Source: Polycyclovorans sp002706265 (lineage in GTDB: Bacteria; Pseudomonadota; Gammaproteobacteria; Nevskiales; Nevskiaceae). Taken from it: a stretch of DNA of 64,000 nt. The stretch is from assembly GCA_963973915.1 (NCBI GenBank), contig CAXBBM010000004.1, positions 62,001 through 126,000 on the forward strand. The letters are read 5' to 3'. The translations under genes and the position numbers were made by a program. Below, in pieces: positions 8,171-17,095 of this stretch. How positions within the stretch are numbered: position 1 is the stretch's first letter; every line of letters starts with the position of its first letter. The notes beneath the pieces were generated by a model. The model had not been told where the DNA came from and did no database searches. It worked only from the letters and a program-made list of their open reading frames with translations.

Positions 8171-9259
8171 TCAGTCGTCGGTGATTTCTAGGGTCGGGAA
8201 GCTTTCGGCAACGCCAAACGCCAGCCTCGCGGCGGCACGCAGGGCGATGTCGCGGTAGCGCCGTGCGAGCACGCCGTCCGGTTCGGCGGCCACCGTGGGG
8301 TGCCCGCTGTCGGCGTTCAGTCGAATGCTCAGGTCCAGCGGCAGACTGCCCAGCAGCGCGATGCCCGCCTCGTCGGCCATGCGCTGGCCACCGCCGCTGC
8401 CGAAGATCGCTTCCTCGGCGCCACAGTTGGAACACACATGGGTGCTCATGTTTTCGACCACGCCCAGCACCGGCACCGACACCTTGTTGAACATGGCCAG
8501 AGCCTTGCGCGCGTCCAGCAGCGCGATGTCCTGCGGGGTGGTGACGATCACCGCGCCCGACACCGGAATCTTCTGCGACAGCGTGAGCTGGATGTCGCCG
8601 GTGCCGGGCGGCAGGTCGATGATCAGATAATCCAGGTCATCCCAGCGGGTTTCGTTGATCAGCTGCGTCAGTGCCTGACTGACCATGGGGCCGCGCCAGA
8701 TCATCGCCTGGGCGGGGTCGATCAGATAGCCGATGCTCATGGTCTGCACGCCGTGCGCCATGACCGGATGCATGGTTTTGCCGTCCGGTGATTCGGGCTT
8801 GGCGGTGGCGCCCATCATCTGCGGCTGGCTTGGGCCGTAAATGTCGGCATCCAGCAGCCCCACCCGAGCGCCTTCGGCCACCAGGGCCAGCGCCAGGTTG
8901 GCCGACACGGTGGACTTGCCCACCCCGCCCTTGCCGCTGGCCACGGCGATGATGTTTTTCACGTTCTTGAGTGGCGCCAGGTTCGATGCCAGCGCCGCCG
9001 TCTGGATCTCGCAGACCACGTCGACCCGCGCCTTCAGGCCCATCGCGCCCTGCACCAGGGCGCTGACGTCGGCTGCCAGTTCAGGGGCGATGCGCTGTGC
9101 CGGAATCGCCAGACGCAGGGCGATCTGCGCCGTGTCGCCGTCGATGGTGACATCCACCACCGCATTGGCGGCGCCCAGTCCACAGCCCAGCAGGGGGTGG
9201 ATGTAGTCGTCCAGCAGGGCCAACAGTTCGGCGCGAGGCTCGGTCATCCGCTCAGTCAT
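8171..9259 (-). CDS. apbC: Mrp/ApbC iron-sulfur cluster carrier ATPase
   Basis: A 362-residue Mrp/NBP35 protein that carries and transfers Fe-S clusters. Residues 1-90 form the MIP18-like (DUF59) domain. The deviant Walker A is VASGKGGVGKSTVSANLAL, Walker B region LIIDLPPGTGD, and the cluster-binding CxxC is CSNCG near residue 280. An in-frame ATG four codons later is an alternative start. No clear ribosome-binding site is seen for the first ATG. dcd follows after 6 bp. Confidence 0.93.
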   Translation of the reverse strand: MTERMTEPRAELLALLDDYIHPLLGCGLGAANAVVDVTIDGDTAQIALRLAIPAQRIAPELAADVSALVQGAMGLKARVDVVCEIQTAALASNLAPLKNVKNIIAVASGKGGVGKSTVSANLALALVAEGARVGLLDADIYGPSQPQMMGATAKPESPDGKTMHPVMAHGVQTMSIGYLIDPAQAMIWRGPMVSQALTQLINETRWDDLDYLIIDLPPGTGDIQLTLSQKIPVSGAVIVTTPQDIALLDARKALAMFNKVSVPVLGVVENMSTHVCSNCGAEEAIFGSGGGQRMADEAGIALLGSLPLDLSIRLNADSGHPTVAAEPDGVLARRYRDIALRAAARLAFGVAESFPTLEITDD

Positions 9260-9315
9260 AAGGGGAAAGGGGCGACATTCTCCGCAATTCGGGCGCGGTG
9301 TGGACAGCGCAGCCC

Positions 9316-9762
9316 TCAGGCCATGGCAGTCGCGATGCGCTGCGCCAGCGCCTGCAGCTGCTCGCGGCCCTTCTCGCGCGGCCGCCGCCGCGTCGCCAAC
9401 ATGCTGACGTGCGCGATCAGCCGGGTCACCGTGCGCAAGGTGTCGCCGCCGTAGCGGGGAATCACGTGAATGTGCACATGCGGCACGCTCTGGCTGGCGC
9501 CGGGGCCGTCATTCACCAACAGGTGCTGCGCCACGCTGCCCAGCGCCTGCCGCTGCGCCACGCCGACCTTGCGCGCCACCTCCCACAGATGCGCCCGGGC
9601 TTCGGCATCCAACGCATCAAGGGTGGCGACCGACTGCCGCGGCACCACCAGCACATGCCCGGGGGTGATCGGACTGATGTCCATGAACGCCACGCAGCGC
9701 TCATCCTGGTGCACAAAGCTGGCCGGCAGCGCGCCGGCGATCAGGTGGTCGAAAATCGTCAT
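9316..9762 (-). CDS. HIT family (histidine triad) nucleotide-binding protein
   Basis: A 148-residue HIT protein. The histidine triad is seen as VPHVHIHVIPR (H-x-H-x-H). The upstream block FMDISPITPGHVLVVPR is the nucleotide-binding fold of the HINT/Fhit group. Members hydrolyse nucleoside phosphoramidates or dinucleoside polyphosphates, and the substrate here is unknown. The ATG at 9762 is preferred over one six codons upstream, because a GGAG sequence lies about 10 bases before it. It is divergent from the sbcB remnant. Confidence 0.88.
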   Translation of the reverse strand: MTIFDHLIAGALPASFVHQDERCVAFMDISPITPGHVLVVPRQSVATLDALDAEARAHLWEVARKVGVAQRQALGSVAQHLLVNDGPGASQSVPHVHIHVIPRYGGDTLRTVTRLIAHVSMLATRRRPREKGREQLQALAQRIATAMA

Positions 9763-9871
9763 CAGCAAAGGTCTCCACATTGGGCCTGACAGGCGGTGCA
9801 GTGCCGCGCTGGCGCACCGTAATCGAATATCGGGCGATTTTCAGGCCGTCTGTGGGTAAGGTATCGCCGCA

Positions 9872-9928
9872 ATGAGCACGACACCGCAACGCTTCCTCTG
9901 GCACGACTACGAAACCTTTGGCGCCGAT
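9872..9928 (+). pseudogene. 5' remnant of sbcB (exonuclease I), cut by the island
   Basis: The first 19 codons (MSTTPQRFLWHDYETFGAD) match the N-terminus of the intact exonuclease I gene at 21948, including the D-x-E exonuclease motif. After base 9928 the similarity stops and unrelated island sequence begins. The frame stays open to 10372, running across the hsdM start in another frame, but the extra residues look random. This is the original sbcB start region, left in place when the island entered. Its promoter now presumably serves hsdM. Confidence 0.85.
9890..9928 (+). repeat. Left 39-bp direct repeat bounding the defence island
   Basis: Perfect 39-bp match to 21969-22007, beginning CGCTTCCTCTGG and ending GGCGCCGAT. 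The flanking bases differ on both sides (A versus G on the left, A versus G on the right). It lies inside the coding sequence for residues 7-19 of exonuclease I. Confidence 0.95.
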
Positions 9929-10139
9929 ACAGTGCTGGACTCGCTGATTAGCGCTGCACGCTCGCCCTCAAAGCAACCATCAGCCACAGTAGCGCTCTGC
10001 TCTGCATACACGAGCGGCGTCGAATCAGTGTTGGCCGGGCCTGTTCCACCCACTCTAAGGTGGCTTGTTGGGCATCAAATCGTTCTGAGCCTTGCTAAGG
10101 CGCAGAGTATCAGCGTCACCCTTGCCTCGGTATCAATCC

Positions 10140-12266
10140 ATGAGCGCCAGCTTCCAACAACTCGCCAACTTCATTTGGTCGGTCGCCGACCTGCTGCGCG
10201 GCCCCTACCGCCCACCGCAGTACGAGCGCGTGATGCTGCCGCTCACCGTGCTGCGCCGCTTCGATGCCGTACTGGCGCCAACGAAACAGGCCGTTCTCGC
10301 ACGCTACGAAACGCTCAAAGGCAAGGAACCCACTGTGGTGGATCGGGTACTGAACGAAGTCGCCAAGGATGAAAAAGGCATCCCGCTGGGCTTCCACAAC
10401 CACAGCCAGCTCGATTTCCAGAAGCTCAAGGGCGACCCGGACAACATCGGCCAGCATTTGGCCAGATACATCGATGGCTTTTCCGAGAACATCCGCAAGA
10501 TATTCGATCGGTTCGACTTCGAGCAGGAGATTACAAAACTCGAAGAATCCAACCGCCTCTACCAGGTGGTCGCCCAGTTCGCCGAGATCGACCTGCATCC
10601 GCGCAAGGTCGACAACATCACCATGGGGCTGGTGTTCGAGGATCTGATCCGCCGTTTCAACGAAGCCGCCAACGAAACGGCGGGCGATCACTTCACCCCG
10701 CGTGAAGTCATCCAGCTCATGGTCAACCTGCTGCTGGAGCCCGACACCAGCGTGCTCACCCAGGCCGGCGTCATCGTCACTATCTGCGATCCGGCCTGCG
10801 GCACCGGCGGCATGCTGGCCGAGGCGCAGAACTGGATTCGCGGCCACAACGAACAGGCCACGGTCAAGGTCTTCGGGCAGGACTACAACCCGCGCTCCTA
10901 CGCCGTGGCCGCCTCCGACCTCCTGATCAAGGGCCACAAGGACGGCCAGGTGGTGCTGGGCAACACCCTCACCGACGACCCGTTTCCGGACCAACGCTTC
11001 GACTACCTGCTGGCCAACCCGCCCTTCGGCGTGGACTGGAAGGCCGAGAAGAAGACCATCGACCGCTGGCCCAACTTCCGCGGCTACAGCGGCAAGCTAC
11101 CGCGCATCAACGACGGCGCCCTGCTGTTCCTGCTCTACATGATGAGCAAGTTCCAGGACTACCAGCCAGGCAACCGGGACAAACCCGGCTCGCGCACCGC
11201 CATTGTCTTCAACGGCTCGCCGCTATTCACCGGCGGCGCCGGCAGCGGCGAGAGCGAAATCCGCCGCTGGATCATCGAGCGCGACCAGCTCGAAGCCATC
11301 GTCGCCCTGCCCGAGCAGATGTTCTACAACACCGGCATCGGCACCTTCATCTGGGTGGTCAGCAACCGCAAGGCCGCGCATCGCCGCGGCAAGATCCAGC
11401 TCATCGATGCCCGCGAGCGCTACACGCCGATGAAGCGCAGCCTGGGTGACAAGCGCCGCTACCTCGATCAGGCCGCGCTCGACGCCGTCACGCGCGAACA
11501 CGGCGCTTTTGCCAACAGCAAGACCAGCCGCGTTTTCGACAACACCGACTTCGGCTACCGCCGCATCACCGTGCTGCGCCCGCTGCGACTGCGCTTTGAG
11601 ATCACCGATGAAGCCCGCGAGCGCTTCCTGAACACCTGCCCCGAGTTGTACGACGCCCTGCAGGCCGTGCAAGACGAACTCGGCAGCGAACCACTGCTGG
11701 ACTGGAACCAGGCCTGGGATGCCGTGCAGCAGGTGTTCAAGACCCTGCCCGACGACGTCGAAGGCTGGGCCAAAAGTGCCAAGGGCACGTCGCAGAAGAA
11801 GATCTTTCGTGACTGCTTCACCGTGGTGGACCCCGATGCCGTGCCCGTCATTGCCAAGCGTCACAAGAAGGGCGACGTTTCCGTCAGCTCTGAATTGTTC
11901 CCGCAGCAGACACTGCCTGCGCTTGGGGCCACAGAGATGTATGCCCTGCTGGGGCTCTACGCTGATGGCAAAGCCCTCGTGGAATACGAATCCGACCCGG
12001 CACTCAAGGATGCCGAGAACATCCCGCTGAAAGAGGACATCGTCAGCTACTTCCTGCGCGAGGTGCGCCCCTATGTGGCGGATGCCTGGATCGATCGCGA
12101 GGCGCTGGACGAGCAGGACGGCGGCATCGGCAAGATCGGCTACGAGATCAACTTCAACCGCGTGTTCTTCCAGTACCAGCCGCCGCGGCCGCTGGAAACG
12201 ATCGATCGCGAACTGGCCGAGGTGGAAAAACGCATCCTGGAGCTGCTGCGCGAGGTCACGCAGTGA
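10140..12266 (+). CDS. hsdM: Type I restriction-modification methyltransferase subunit HsdM
   Basis: A 708-residue N6-adenine methyltransferase subunit that, with HsdS, methylates the host's recognition sites. An N-terminal HsdM_N helical domain (about 1-150) precedes the catalytic domain. SAM-binding motif I is DPACGTGG at 217-224 and catalytic motif IV is NPPF at 293-296. The C-terminal 200 residues extend beyond the core and end in a coiled-coil-like tail that contacts HsdS. The ATG at 10140 is chosen over a TTG 48 bp upstream because the conserved N-terminus (MSASFQQLANFIWSVADLLRG) begins there. The stop overlaps the next GTG start. The last 70 codons are duplicated at 14.2-14.4 kb. Confidence 0.94.
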   Translation: MSASFQQLANFIWSVADLLRGPYRPPQYERVMLPLTVLRRFDAVLAPTKQAVLARYETLKGKEPTVVDRVLNEVAKDEKGIPLGFHNHSQLDFQKLKGDPDNIGQHLARYIDGFSENIRKIFDRFDFEQEITKLEESNRLYQVVAQFAEIDLHPRKVDNITMGLVFEDLIRRFNEAANETAGDHFTPREVIQLMVNLLLEPDTSVLTQAGVIVTICDPACGTGGMLAEAQNWIRGHNEQATVKVFGQDYNPRSYAVAASDLLIKGHKDGQVVLGNTLTDDPFPDQRFDYLLANPPFGVDWKAEKKTIDRWPNFRGYSGKLPRINDGALLFLLYMMSKFQDYQPGNRDKPGSRTAIVFNGSPLFTGGAGSGESEIRRWIIERDQLEAIVALPEQMFYNTGIGTFIWVVSNRKAAHRRGKIQLIDARERYTPMKRSLGDKRRYLDQAALDAVTREHGAFANSKTSRVFDNTDFGYRRITVLRPLRLRFEITDEARERFLNTCPELYDALQAVQDELGSEPLLDWNQAWDAVQQVFKTLPDDVEGWAKSAKGTSQKKIFRDCFTVVDPDAVPVIAKRHKKGDVSVSSELFPQQTLPALGATEMYALLGLYADGKALVEYESDPALKDAENIPLKEDIVSYFLREVRPYVADAWIDREALDEQDGGIGKIGYEINFNRVFFQYQPPRPLETIDRELAEVEKRILELLREVTQ

Positions 12267-14164
12267 CGGCGCAAGAGCTGCTCGAACGCCTCAACCTGCT
12301 CGACGAAAACGAGCGTATCGAGGCCAAGCAGGCCAACGAAATCGGCAAATCGCTGCTGGAAACCGTCTGTGCCTTCGCCAATGAACCGGGTCTGGGCGGC
12401 GGCTGGCTGCTGCTGGGCGTCACGCGGGAAGAACTGGCCCTGTTCCCAGCCTACGAAGCCCAGGGACTCGACCAGCCCGACAAGGTCAGCGCAGACCTGG
12501 CCAGCCAGGCCGCCAACACGTTCAACCGACCGCTTCGACTGGATATCCAGACCGACGCGCTTGAAGGCAAGCCGGTGATCGTGGTCTTCGTGCCCGAAGC
12601 CTCCCCGCAGGACAAACCCGTCTACCTCAAGGCGCAAGGGCTGCCGCGCGGCGCCTTTCGCCGTGTTGGCAGCACCGACCAGCACTGCACCGAAGACGAT
12701 TTGCTGACCCTCTATCAAGGCCGCCAGCAGGAGAGTTTCGATGCCGGCCTGGTGCCCGATGCCACCCTGGATGACCTTGCGCCCGAAGCGATCGCCGACT
12801 ACCGGCAATCCCGGCGCGAGGCCAACCCCGATGCCGAAGAATTGCGCTGGAGCGACGAAGAGCTCTTTCAGGCACTGGGCTGCGTGCGCCAGAACGCGCA
12901 AGGTCAATGGCAGCCTACGCTCGCCGGGCTGATCCTGTTCGGCAAACCGGTGGCGCTGCGCCGAGCGTTCCCTATGACGCGGGTCGATTACATCCGTGTG
13001 CCGGGCCGCGACTGGGTACCCGACCCCGAGCGCCGCTTCGATAGCCTGGAGCTGCGCGACCCCCTGTTTCGTTTGATCCGCCGTGCGCAGGCCGCCATCC
13101 TCGACGATCTGCCCAAAGCCTTTGGCCTGATCGAGGGCGACTTGCAACGCAAGGACAGCCCCGTTGTGCCGCAACGCGTGATCCGCGAAGCGGTCGTCAA
13201 CGCGCTCATGCACCGCAGTTACCGCAGCCACGCGCCGGTGCTGATCATCCGCTACAGCAACCGGTTGGAAATCCGCAATCCCGGCTTTTCGCTCAAATCA
13301 CCCGAGCATCTGGGCGAACCCGGCTCGCTGCCGCGCAACCCCAAGCTCGCTGCCGCGCTGTACGACACCCGTTTTGCCGAAACCAAGGGCAGCGGCGTGC
13401 GCGTCATGCGCGAAATGTGCGAGTCGGCGGGGCTGGCACCACCGCTGTTCGAATCCGATCGCGGGCAAGACCAGTTCGTAGTGCGCCTGTTTTTCCATCA
13501 TTTTCTCGGCCCGGCCGATCTGGCGTGGCTGGCGCACTTCAAGGACTTGCACCTTTCCGAGACCGAGGCCCGCGCCCTGGTCGTCGCCCGCGAGGCGGGC
13601 GCCATCGACAACGCCACCTGGCGCGACATCAACAAGGTCGACACCCTCACCGCCAGCCAGTCACTGAAAAAACTGCGCGACGCCGGTCTACTCCAGCAGA
13701 AGGGTCGTGGCTCGGCCACCTGGTACCAGCCCACCGGCAGGATGCTGGGAGACGATGAGGGCTTATCTAGTAACCCAGACGGCTTATCTAGTAACCCGGA
13801 TGGCTTCTCTAGTAACCCGGATGGCTTATCTAGTAACCCGGACTTCTTATCCAGCAACCCCGACCCGGCCGCTGAAGCCGCCAGGCGAGCCTTGCTGAAT
13901 GAGTTGCCGGGGGAACTGGCCGCCCGGATCGGCAGCCTCGGGCAACGCCGTCCTCCCGAAGAGATCCGTGAAGCCGTCGTCGCGCTCTGCCGGCAACGGG
14001 CCTACCGGGCCGAGGAACTGGCCCTGTTGCTGACCCGCAACGTCGAAACCGTGCGCCAGAACTATCTGCGCCCGCTGCTGCGTGTCGACCGCATCACCAT
14101 GACCCGGCCCGACAAGCCAAATGATCCAGAACAGGCCTACCGTGCGGTGGAGGACCGCAAGTGA
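12263..14164 (+). CDS. AlbA_2 (Schlafen-like) domain protein with GHKL-type ATP-binding C-terminus
   Basis: A 633-residue protein beginning at a GTG that overlaps the hsdM stop (GTGA). Residues 10-160 form an AlbA_2/Schlafen domain with E15, E20 and K22 (ENERIEAK) and the core AFANEPGLGGGWLLLGV. Residues 300-420 are a RecG-like HATPase_c_4 domain (REAVVNALMHRSY, ETKGSGVRVM). Winged-helix-like segments follow. Residues 500-534 are five in-frame copies of a heptapeptide (consensus GLSSNPD). Such proteins are often annotated as regulators. The E-x4-E-x-K pattern resembles the nuclease site of mammalian Schlafens, so an RNA-cleaving effector is possible but unproven. Confidence 0.8.
   Translation: MTAQELLERLNLLDENERIEAKQANEIGKSLLETVCAFANEPGLGGGWLLLGVTREELALFPAYEAQGLDQPDKVSADLASQAANTFNRPLRLDIQTDALEGKPVIVVFVPEASPQDKPVYLKAQGLPRGAFRRVGSTDQHCTEDDLLTLYQGRQQESFDAGLVPDATLDDLAPEAIADYRQSRREANPDAEELRWSDEELFQALGCVRQNAQGQWQPTLAGLILFGKPVALRRAFPMTRVDYIRVPGRDWVPDPERRFDSLELRDPLFRLIRRAQAAILDDLPKAFGLIEGDLQRKDSPVVPQRVIREAVVNALMHRSYRSHAPVLIIRYSNRLEIRNPGFSLKSPEHLGEPGSLPRNPKLAAALYDTRFAETKGSGVRVMREMCESAGLAPPLFESDRGQDQFVVRLFFHHFLGPADLAWLAHFKDLHLSETEARALVVAREAGAIDNATWRDINKVDTLTASQSLKKLRDAGLLQQKGRGSATWYQPTGRMLGDDEGLSSNPDGLSSNPDGFSSNPDGLSSNPDFLSSNPDPAAEAARRALLNELPGELAARIGSLGQRRPPEEIREAVVALCRQRAYRAEELALLLTRNVETVRQNYLRPLLRVDRITMTRPDKPNDPEQAYRAVEDRK
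13760..13864 (+). repeat. Five 21-bp in-frame tandem repeats
   Basis: Five contiguous 21-bp units, with consensus ending in CTAGTAACCCGGA, encode GLSSNPD, GLSSNPD, GFSSNPD, GLSSNPD and FLSSNPD in the AlbA_2 gene. Units 1-4 differ by one to three bases and the fifth is more diverged. The number of units could vary by slippage without breaking the frame. They separate the ATP-binding and winged-helix part from the C-terminal segment and probably form a flexible linker. Confidence 0.95.
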
Positions 14165-14442
14165 GCCGCGCAACCCTGTTCCCCGGCCAGCCTCTGCCCG
14201 CCGACGTCACCAGAAATGGCCTCTACATGCTGCGCGCGGTGCGTCCCTATGTGGCGGATGCCTGGACCGACCGCCAGACGCTGGACGAGCAGGACGGCGG
14301 CATCGGCAAGGTGGGCTACGAGATCAACTTCAACCGCATGTTCTTCCAGTATCAGCCGCCTAGGCCGCTGGCCGAGATCGATGCAGAGCTGGCTGGCGTG
14401 GAGCAGAGGATTCTGGAGTTGCTGCGGGAGGTGACGGAGTGA
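14161..14442 (+). pseudogene. Duplicated 3' fragment of hsdM
   Basis: A 93-codon frame with a GTG start overlapping the AlbA_2 stop. From residue 27 onward it copies the HsdM C-terminus (VRPYVADAW, LDEQDGGIGK, YEINFNR, FFQYQPPRPL, ILELLREVT), with about 85 percent DNA identity by eye. The short N-terminal LFPGQPLP resembles HsdM LFPQQTLP, so about 40 residues between the two were deleted. It looks like the scar of the AlbA_2 gene entering between hsdM and hsdS. It stays open, keeps the GTGA coupling into hsdS, and so preserves translation through the operon. A role as a small HsdS-docking peptide is conceivable. Confidence 0.75.
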
Positions 14443-15728
14443 ACGGCGCCGATTTGCTGGCCTCGCTCCCCGATGGGTGGCGGCGTGTTCCGCTGAAGAC
14501 CACGTGCGATTTCGCCGTCAGCAACGTTGATAAGCATTCGTTCGACGACGAGTTACCCGTTCGGTTGTGCAACTACACCGATGTCTACAAGAATGACCGA
14601 GTCTCGCCCGACATGGAGCTGATGGCAGCGACTGCTACGCCGCAAGAGATCGAGCGGTTTCACCTTGAAGTTGGCGATGTTGTCATCACGAAAGATTCAG
14701 AGTCCTGGAGCGACATCGCGATCCCCGCGTATGTCGAGGGCACTTCAGACGACTTCGTCTGTGGCTATCATCTCGCGCTTATTCGCCCGCGAAAGGACGT
14801 GCTCGACGGACGCTTTCTGTTGCGGTGCATGCAGTCACGGCCCGTAGCTCTTCAGCTTGAGCTGGAAGCTACTGGCGTCACACGCTACGGGCTCCCGAGG
14901 GATGCGATTGGTCTGGCCGTTCTTCCGTTGCCGCCATTGCCTGCGCAACTGCGCATCGCCAACTACCTCGACCGCGAAACCGCCCACATTGACGCCCTGA
15001 TCGCCGAGAAGGAACGCATGCTGGCGCTGCTGGAAGAAAAGCGCGCCGCCCTCATCAGCCGCGTCGTCACCCGCGGCCTCGTCCCCGGTGTCCCGCTCAA
15101 GCCCTCCGGTCAGGAGTGGCTGGGCCAGATTCCGGCGCATTGGCGCGTGGAGCGCGCCAAAAATCTTTTTGCGGTTCGCGATGAACGTTCGGACGATGGC
15201 TCGGAAGAACTGCTGACCGTGTCTCACATCACCGGTGTCACCTCACGCTCCGAGAAGGACGTGTACATGTTTGAGGCCGATGAAAAGGCGGGCTACAAAC
15301 GCTGTATGCCCGGCGACCTAGCCATCAACACGCTTTGGGCGTGGATGGGCGCGATGGGCATTAGCCCCTTGGCGGGCATCGTCAGTCCCGACTACCACGT
15401 GTACACATCGAAGGGCGGGTTGCTGCCCAAGTACGTTGATCTGCTGTGCCGCTCGCGCCCCTTTGTGGCCGAAGTGAGTCGGTGGTCAAAAGGCGTCTGG
15501 TCTTCTCGACTGCGCTTGTATCCGGAGAACTTCTTTGAAATGCGGCTGCCTGTGCCTCCGCACGACGAGCAGCTCGAAATTATTCGCGCAGTCGAAACGG
15601 ATCAACGCAAGGAAAATGCTCTGCGCGATAGCTTGCAATTGTCGATCACGCTGGCCAAGGAGCGCCGCGCCGCACTGATCACCGCCGCCGTTACCGGCCA
15701 GATTCCTCTGGAGGAGATGACCGGATGA
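14439..15728 (+). CDS. hsdS: Type I restriction-modification specificity subunit HsdS
   Basis: A 429-residue specificity subunit with two target-recognition domains. Each is followed by the typical spacer helix: PLPPLPAQLRIANYLDRETAHIDALIAEKERMLALLEEKRAALISRVVTRGL near residues 165-215, and PPHDEQLEIIRAVETDQ with LAKERRAALITAAVTGQI at the C-terminus. It recognises the two half-sites of a bipartite sequence and recruits HsdM and HsdR. The specificity cannot be read from sequence. The GTG start overlaps the stop of the hsdM fragment, and the stop overlaps the ptuA ATG (ATGA). Confidence 0.94.
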   Translation: MNGADLLASLPDGWRRVPLKTTCDFAVSNVDKHSFDDELPVRLCNYTDVYKNDRVSPDMELMAATATPQEIERFHLEVGDVVITKDSESWSDIAIPAYVEGTSDDFVCGYHLALIRPRKDVLDGRFLLRCMQSRPVALQLELEATGVTRYGLPRDAIGLAVLPLPPLPAQLRIANYLDRETAHIDALIAEKERMLALLEEKRAALISRVVTRGLVPGVPLKPSGQEWLGQIPAHWRVERAKNLFAVRDERSDDGSEELLTVSHITGVTSRSEKDVYMFEADEKAGYKRCMPGDLAINTLWAWMGAMGISPLAGIVSPDYHVYTSKGGLLPKYVDLLCRSRPFVAEVSRWSKGVWSSRLRLYPENFFEMRLPVPPHDEQLEIIRAVETDQRKENALRDSLQLSITLAKERRAALITAAVTGQIPLEEMTG

Positions 15729-17095
15729 AACTGAAGATGCTCACCCTCGCTAATTTCCGGGGCTTTGATCAGATAGACCTCGATTTCGCCGATGACGTGA
15801 CGGTGATTGCCGGCGTCAACGGCGTGGGTAAGTCCGGCGTGTTGAAGGCACTGACGAGTGCGTTGTCACTGGCGCTGCCCAAGTTCACAGTTTCCAAGGA
15901 GTCCCCGCTTGGCTTGAACGATACCGACGTTCAATCTGGCAAGCTTGGGCTCTCCATGTCGGTCACGCTCGGACTCGATGCGGCAAAGGTCATTGTCGAT
16001 CTGACCCGCGCGGCTCCGCTAGCTGCTGACAAAACCGAGAGTCTGATCAAGCGTCGAGACGACCTGCGTTTTGCGACACGCGAGACGAAGAAGGGCTCGA
16101 AAGAAGAGCTGGATATCAACGATGAAATCCGGCTCATTGAAATTCAGCTTGATCAAACTTCGGACATCGCTGCCGTGCGGATCCTGCCCGACGACGCAGC
16201 GACTGATGGGGATGAACTGGTTACAAACCTGAAGGCCGACAGCAAGCAGCCGCTTGGCGTGTTCTATACAACGTCGCGCTTTCTGTCCCGACTTCCGCCT
16301 GCTCTGGCCAAGGCAAAGAAGATTAGCGCAGCGACTGCGTATGACAAGTCGCTCACCCAACTAGAAGTTTCACTCAATGATTTCGCCAATTGGTATCGGG
16401 TTGTTGCATCCGAGGCAACTGCCGCAACCAAGGACCGGCTGTTCCAGCAACTGGAACAGGCGATTCAGACTTTCTTGCCGGAGGTCTTCAATCTGTCTCT
16501 GCACGACGGACGGCCGCCGCGATTCAGCGTGACAAAGAGTGGCAAAACGTTGCTCTTGGAGCAGCTCTCCGATGGTGAACGCGGCCTGCTGGCGCTTGTG
16601 TTCGATCTCACCCGCCGCCTCGCCATAGCCAACCCGGACAGCGACAACCCCGTTGCCGAGGGCGTGGCGTTGGTGTTGATCGACGAGATCGAGCTGCACC
16701 TACATCCGAAGTGGCAGCGCGATGTCTTGCAGCGCCTGCGCGACATCTTCAAGGCCTGCCAATTCGTGGTGACCACCCATTCGCCACTAGTGCTGGGCGA
16801 GGTGCCGGCACGCTGCGTGCGCTTCCTCGAATTCGAGAATGGGAAGGTGGGCGTAACCGTGCCCACCGAGGCTTATGGCATGGATGCCAACCGCATCCTG
16901 CAGGAGTTCATGGGGGCGCCGGTGCGCAACCGGCAGGTGGACAGGGAACTGAAGACCCTCTTCGCGCTGATCGATCAAGAGCGTTTCGACGAGGCCCGTG
17001 TCGCGATTGCGGCCCTCGAACGCGAGCTAGGAGATGAGGAACCCGAACTGACCCGGGCCAGTTCGCTGATCCGCTTTCTGGAGGGTGTCGAGTAG
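15725..17095 (+). CDS. ptuA: AAA/ABC-type ATPase, Septu PtuA-like
   Basis: A 456-residue ATPase of the SMC/OLD-like AAA class. Walker A is GVNGVGKS (30-37), a signature-like LSDGERGLLALVFDL lies near 285, and Walker B is LVLIDEIELHLHP with D320-E321. The switch region TTHSPLVLGEVP follows. Gene pairing identifies it: the next gene is an HNH endonuclease of the PtuB (TIGR02646) type, with no gap. Together they form a Septu anti-phage module, in which the ATPase is thought to control the nuclease. The start is the ATG overlapping the hsdS stop. The position between hsdS and hsdR matches that of prrC in EcoprrI. Confidence 0.82.
   Translation: MKLKMLTLANFRGFDQIDLDFADDVTVIAGVNGVGKSGVLKALTSALSLALPKFTVSKESPLGLNDTDVQSGKLGLSMSVTLGLDAAKVIVDLTRAAPLAADKTESLIKRRDDLRFATRETKKGSKEELDINDEIRLIEIQLDQTSDIAAVRILPDDAATDGDELVTNLKADSKQPLGVFYTTSRFLSRLPPALAKAKKISAATAYDKSLTQLEVSLNDFANWYRVVASEATAATKDRLFQQLEQAIQTFLPEVFNLSLHDGRPPRFSVTKSGKTLLLEQLSDGERGLLALVFDLTRRLAIANPDSDNPVAEGVALVLIDEIELHLHPKWQRDVLQRLRDIFKACQFVVTTHSPLVLGEVPARCVRFLEFENGKVGVTVPTEAYGMDANRILQEFMGAPVRNRQVDRELKTLFALIDQERFDEARVAIAALERELGDEEPELTRASSLIRFLEGVE

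Noticed and set aside
9929..10139. Possible integrase or att-linked gene at the left island end
   Set aside because: No coding sequence with recombinase motifs is present in this 211-bp stretch or elsewhere in the island.
9929..10372. Continuation of the sbcB remnant frame to 166 codons
   Set aside because: After codon 19 the sequence is island DNA, and from 10140 it overlaps hsdM in another frame. No homology.
12140..13231. 363-codon open frame opposite hsdM and the AlbA_2 gene
   Set aside because: Antisense shadow spanning two genes on the other strand, with no recognisable motif.
13760..13864. Possible CRISPR-like direct repeats
   Set aside because: The units are contiguous, have no spacers, and encode a heptapeptide in frame.
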